This document shows, in pieces, positions 52,534 through 52,587 of a DNA stretch of 52,587 nt (positions are counted from its first letter, which is position 1; the number at the start of each line of letters is the position of its first letter). Location: NCBI GenBank assembly GCA_025937235.1, contig JAICRU010000011.1:1-52587 (forward strand), in the 5' to 3' direction. A program made the translations under genes and the position numbers. The stretch comes from Acidimicrobiia bacterium. GTDB lineage: Bacteria; Actinomycetota; Acidimicrobiia; Spongiisociales; ZC4RG35. The notes under the pieces were generated by a model. It was given only the letters and a program-made list of their open reading frames with translations, had not been told where the DNA came from and made no database searches.

Positions 52534-52587
52534 AGCGGAAGACGGGATTCGAACCCGCGACCTCAACCTTGGCAAGGTTGCGCTCTA
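52534..52587 (-). tRNA. tRNA-Gly (GCC), 5' end cut by window edge
   Basis: The visible part is the anticodon stem CAACC/GGTTG with loop TTGCCAA (anticodon GCC), a T arm CGGGT/CCCGT type, and the 3' acceptor strand CTTCCGC with discriminator U. The 5' acceptor and D arm lie beyond the right edge. It is probably first of the three-gene tRNA cluster seen here. Confidence 0.88.

Overview
The window is about 52.6 kb of dense, GC-rich bacterial chromosome. It is almost certainly from an actinobacterium (Actinomycetota). The gene order closely follows the long block of housekeeping genes that I know from Mycobacterium: aroC-aroB-efp-nusB, aroE-mltG-ruvX-alaS-rarA-aspS-hisS, glyoxalase II-rel-apt-yajC-ruvB-ruvA-ruvC, yebC-pdxT-pdxS and pimA-patA-pgsA-thrS. 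GTG and TTG starts are frequent and many genes overlap by four bases (ATGA, GTGA or TTGA). A broken secreted gene near the right end has GDxDxDG / PGLY / YLRNSN repeats of a kind I associate with Acidimicrobiia, so a non-mycobacterial actinobacterium, perhaps of that class, is my best guess.

Layout. 1-5315 (minus): pyrimidine operon pyrR-pyrB-pyrC-carA-carB (carB runs off the left edge), with a likely PyrR-binding RNA loop just upstream of pyrR. 5466-20360 (minus): translation, cell-wall and shikimate genes (hisS, aspS, rarA, a small membrane protein, alaS, ruvX, mltG, aroE, a DUF4388/PATAN protein, a prepilin peptidase, aroC, aroB, efp, nusB). 20561-23195 (plus): a membrane-anchored alpha/beta hydrolase and an unrecognised protein that interrupt the conserved order. 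23394-31289 (minus): ruvC-ruvA-ruvB-queA-tgt-yajC-apt-rel-metallohydrolase, headed by an apparent SOS (LexA) box that overlaps the ruvC start. 31397-32090: two divergent GlsB/YeaQ-type small membrane proteins. 32110-36898 (minus): pgsA-patA-pimA (phosphatidylinositol mannoside pathway), pdxS-pdxT (PLP synthase) and yebC. 36981-40346 (plus): an EF-G-like GTPase and citrate synthase. 40343-42804 (minus): thrS and a translationally coupled membrane protein. 42889-47732: a phosphotransferase-fold protein lacking the catalytic HxD, a zinc-ribbon membrane protein, a patatin, a VOC protein, a PLP-dependent dehydratase and kynureninase.

47771-52587: an accessory-looking tail bracketed by two tRNA-Val genes (CAC and GAC) in the same orientation. 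It holds a small zincin, an AT-hook-like hypothetical protein, two copies of a small acidic protein with a 45-residue membrane peptide coupled to the first, a pseudogene broken over three reading frames, a ferritin-like protein, a TM-helix mechanosensitive-channel-like protein, terminators, and a tRNA cluster (Gly, Cys, Val) running into the right edge.

Most of the window is ordinary conserved metabolism. I see no CRISPR array, transposase, intact prophage or recognisable defence system. The observations most worth checking are the two regulatory sites (PyrR loop, SOS box), the degenerate kinase, the tRNA-Val-bracketed tail with its duplicated gene and pseudogene, and the departures from the usual gene order (no secD/secF, no aroK, an inserted hydrolase pair).
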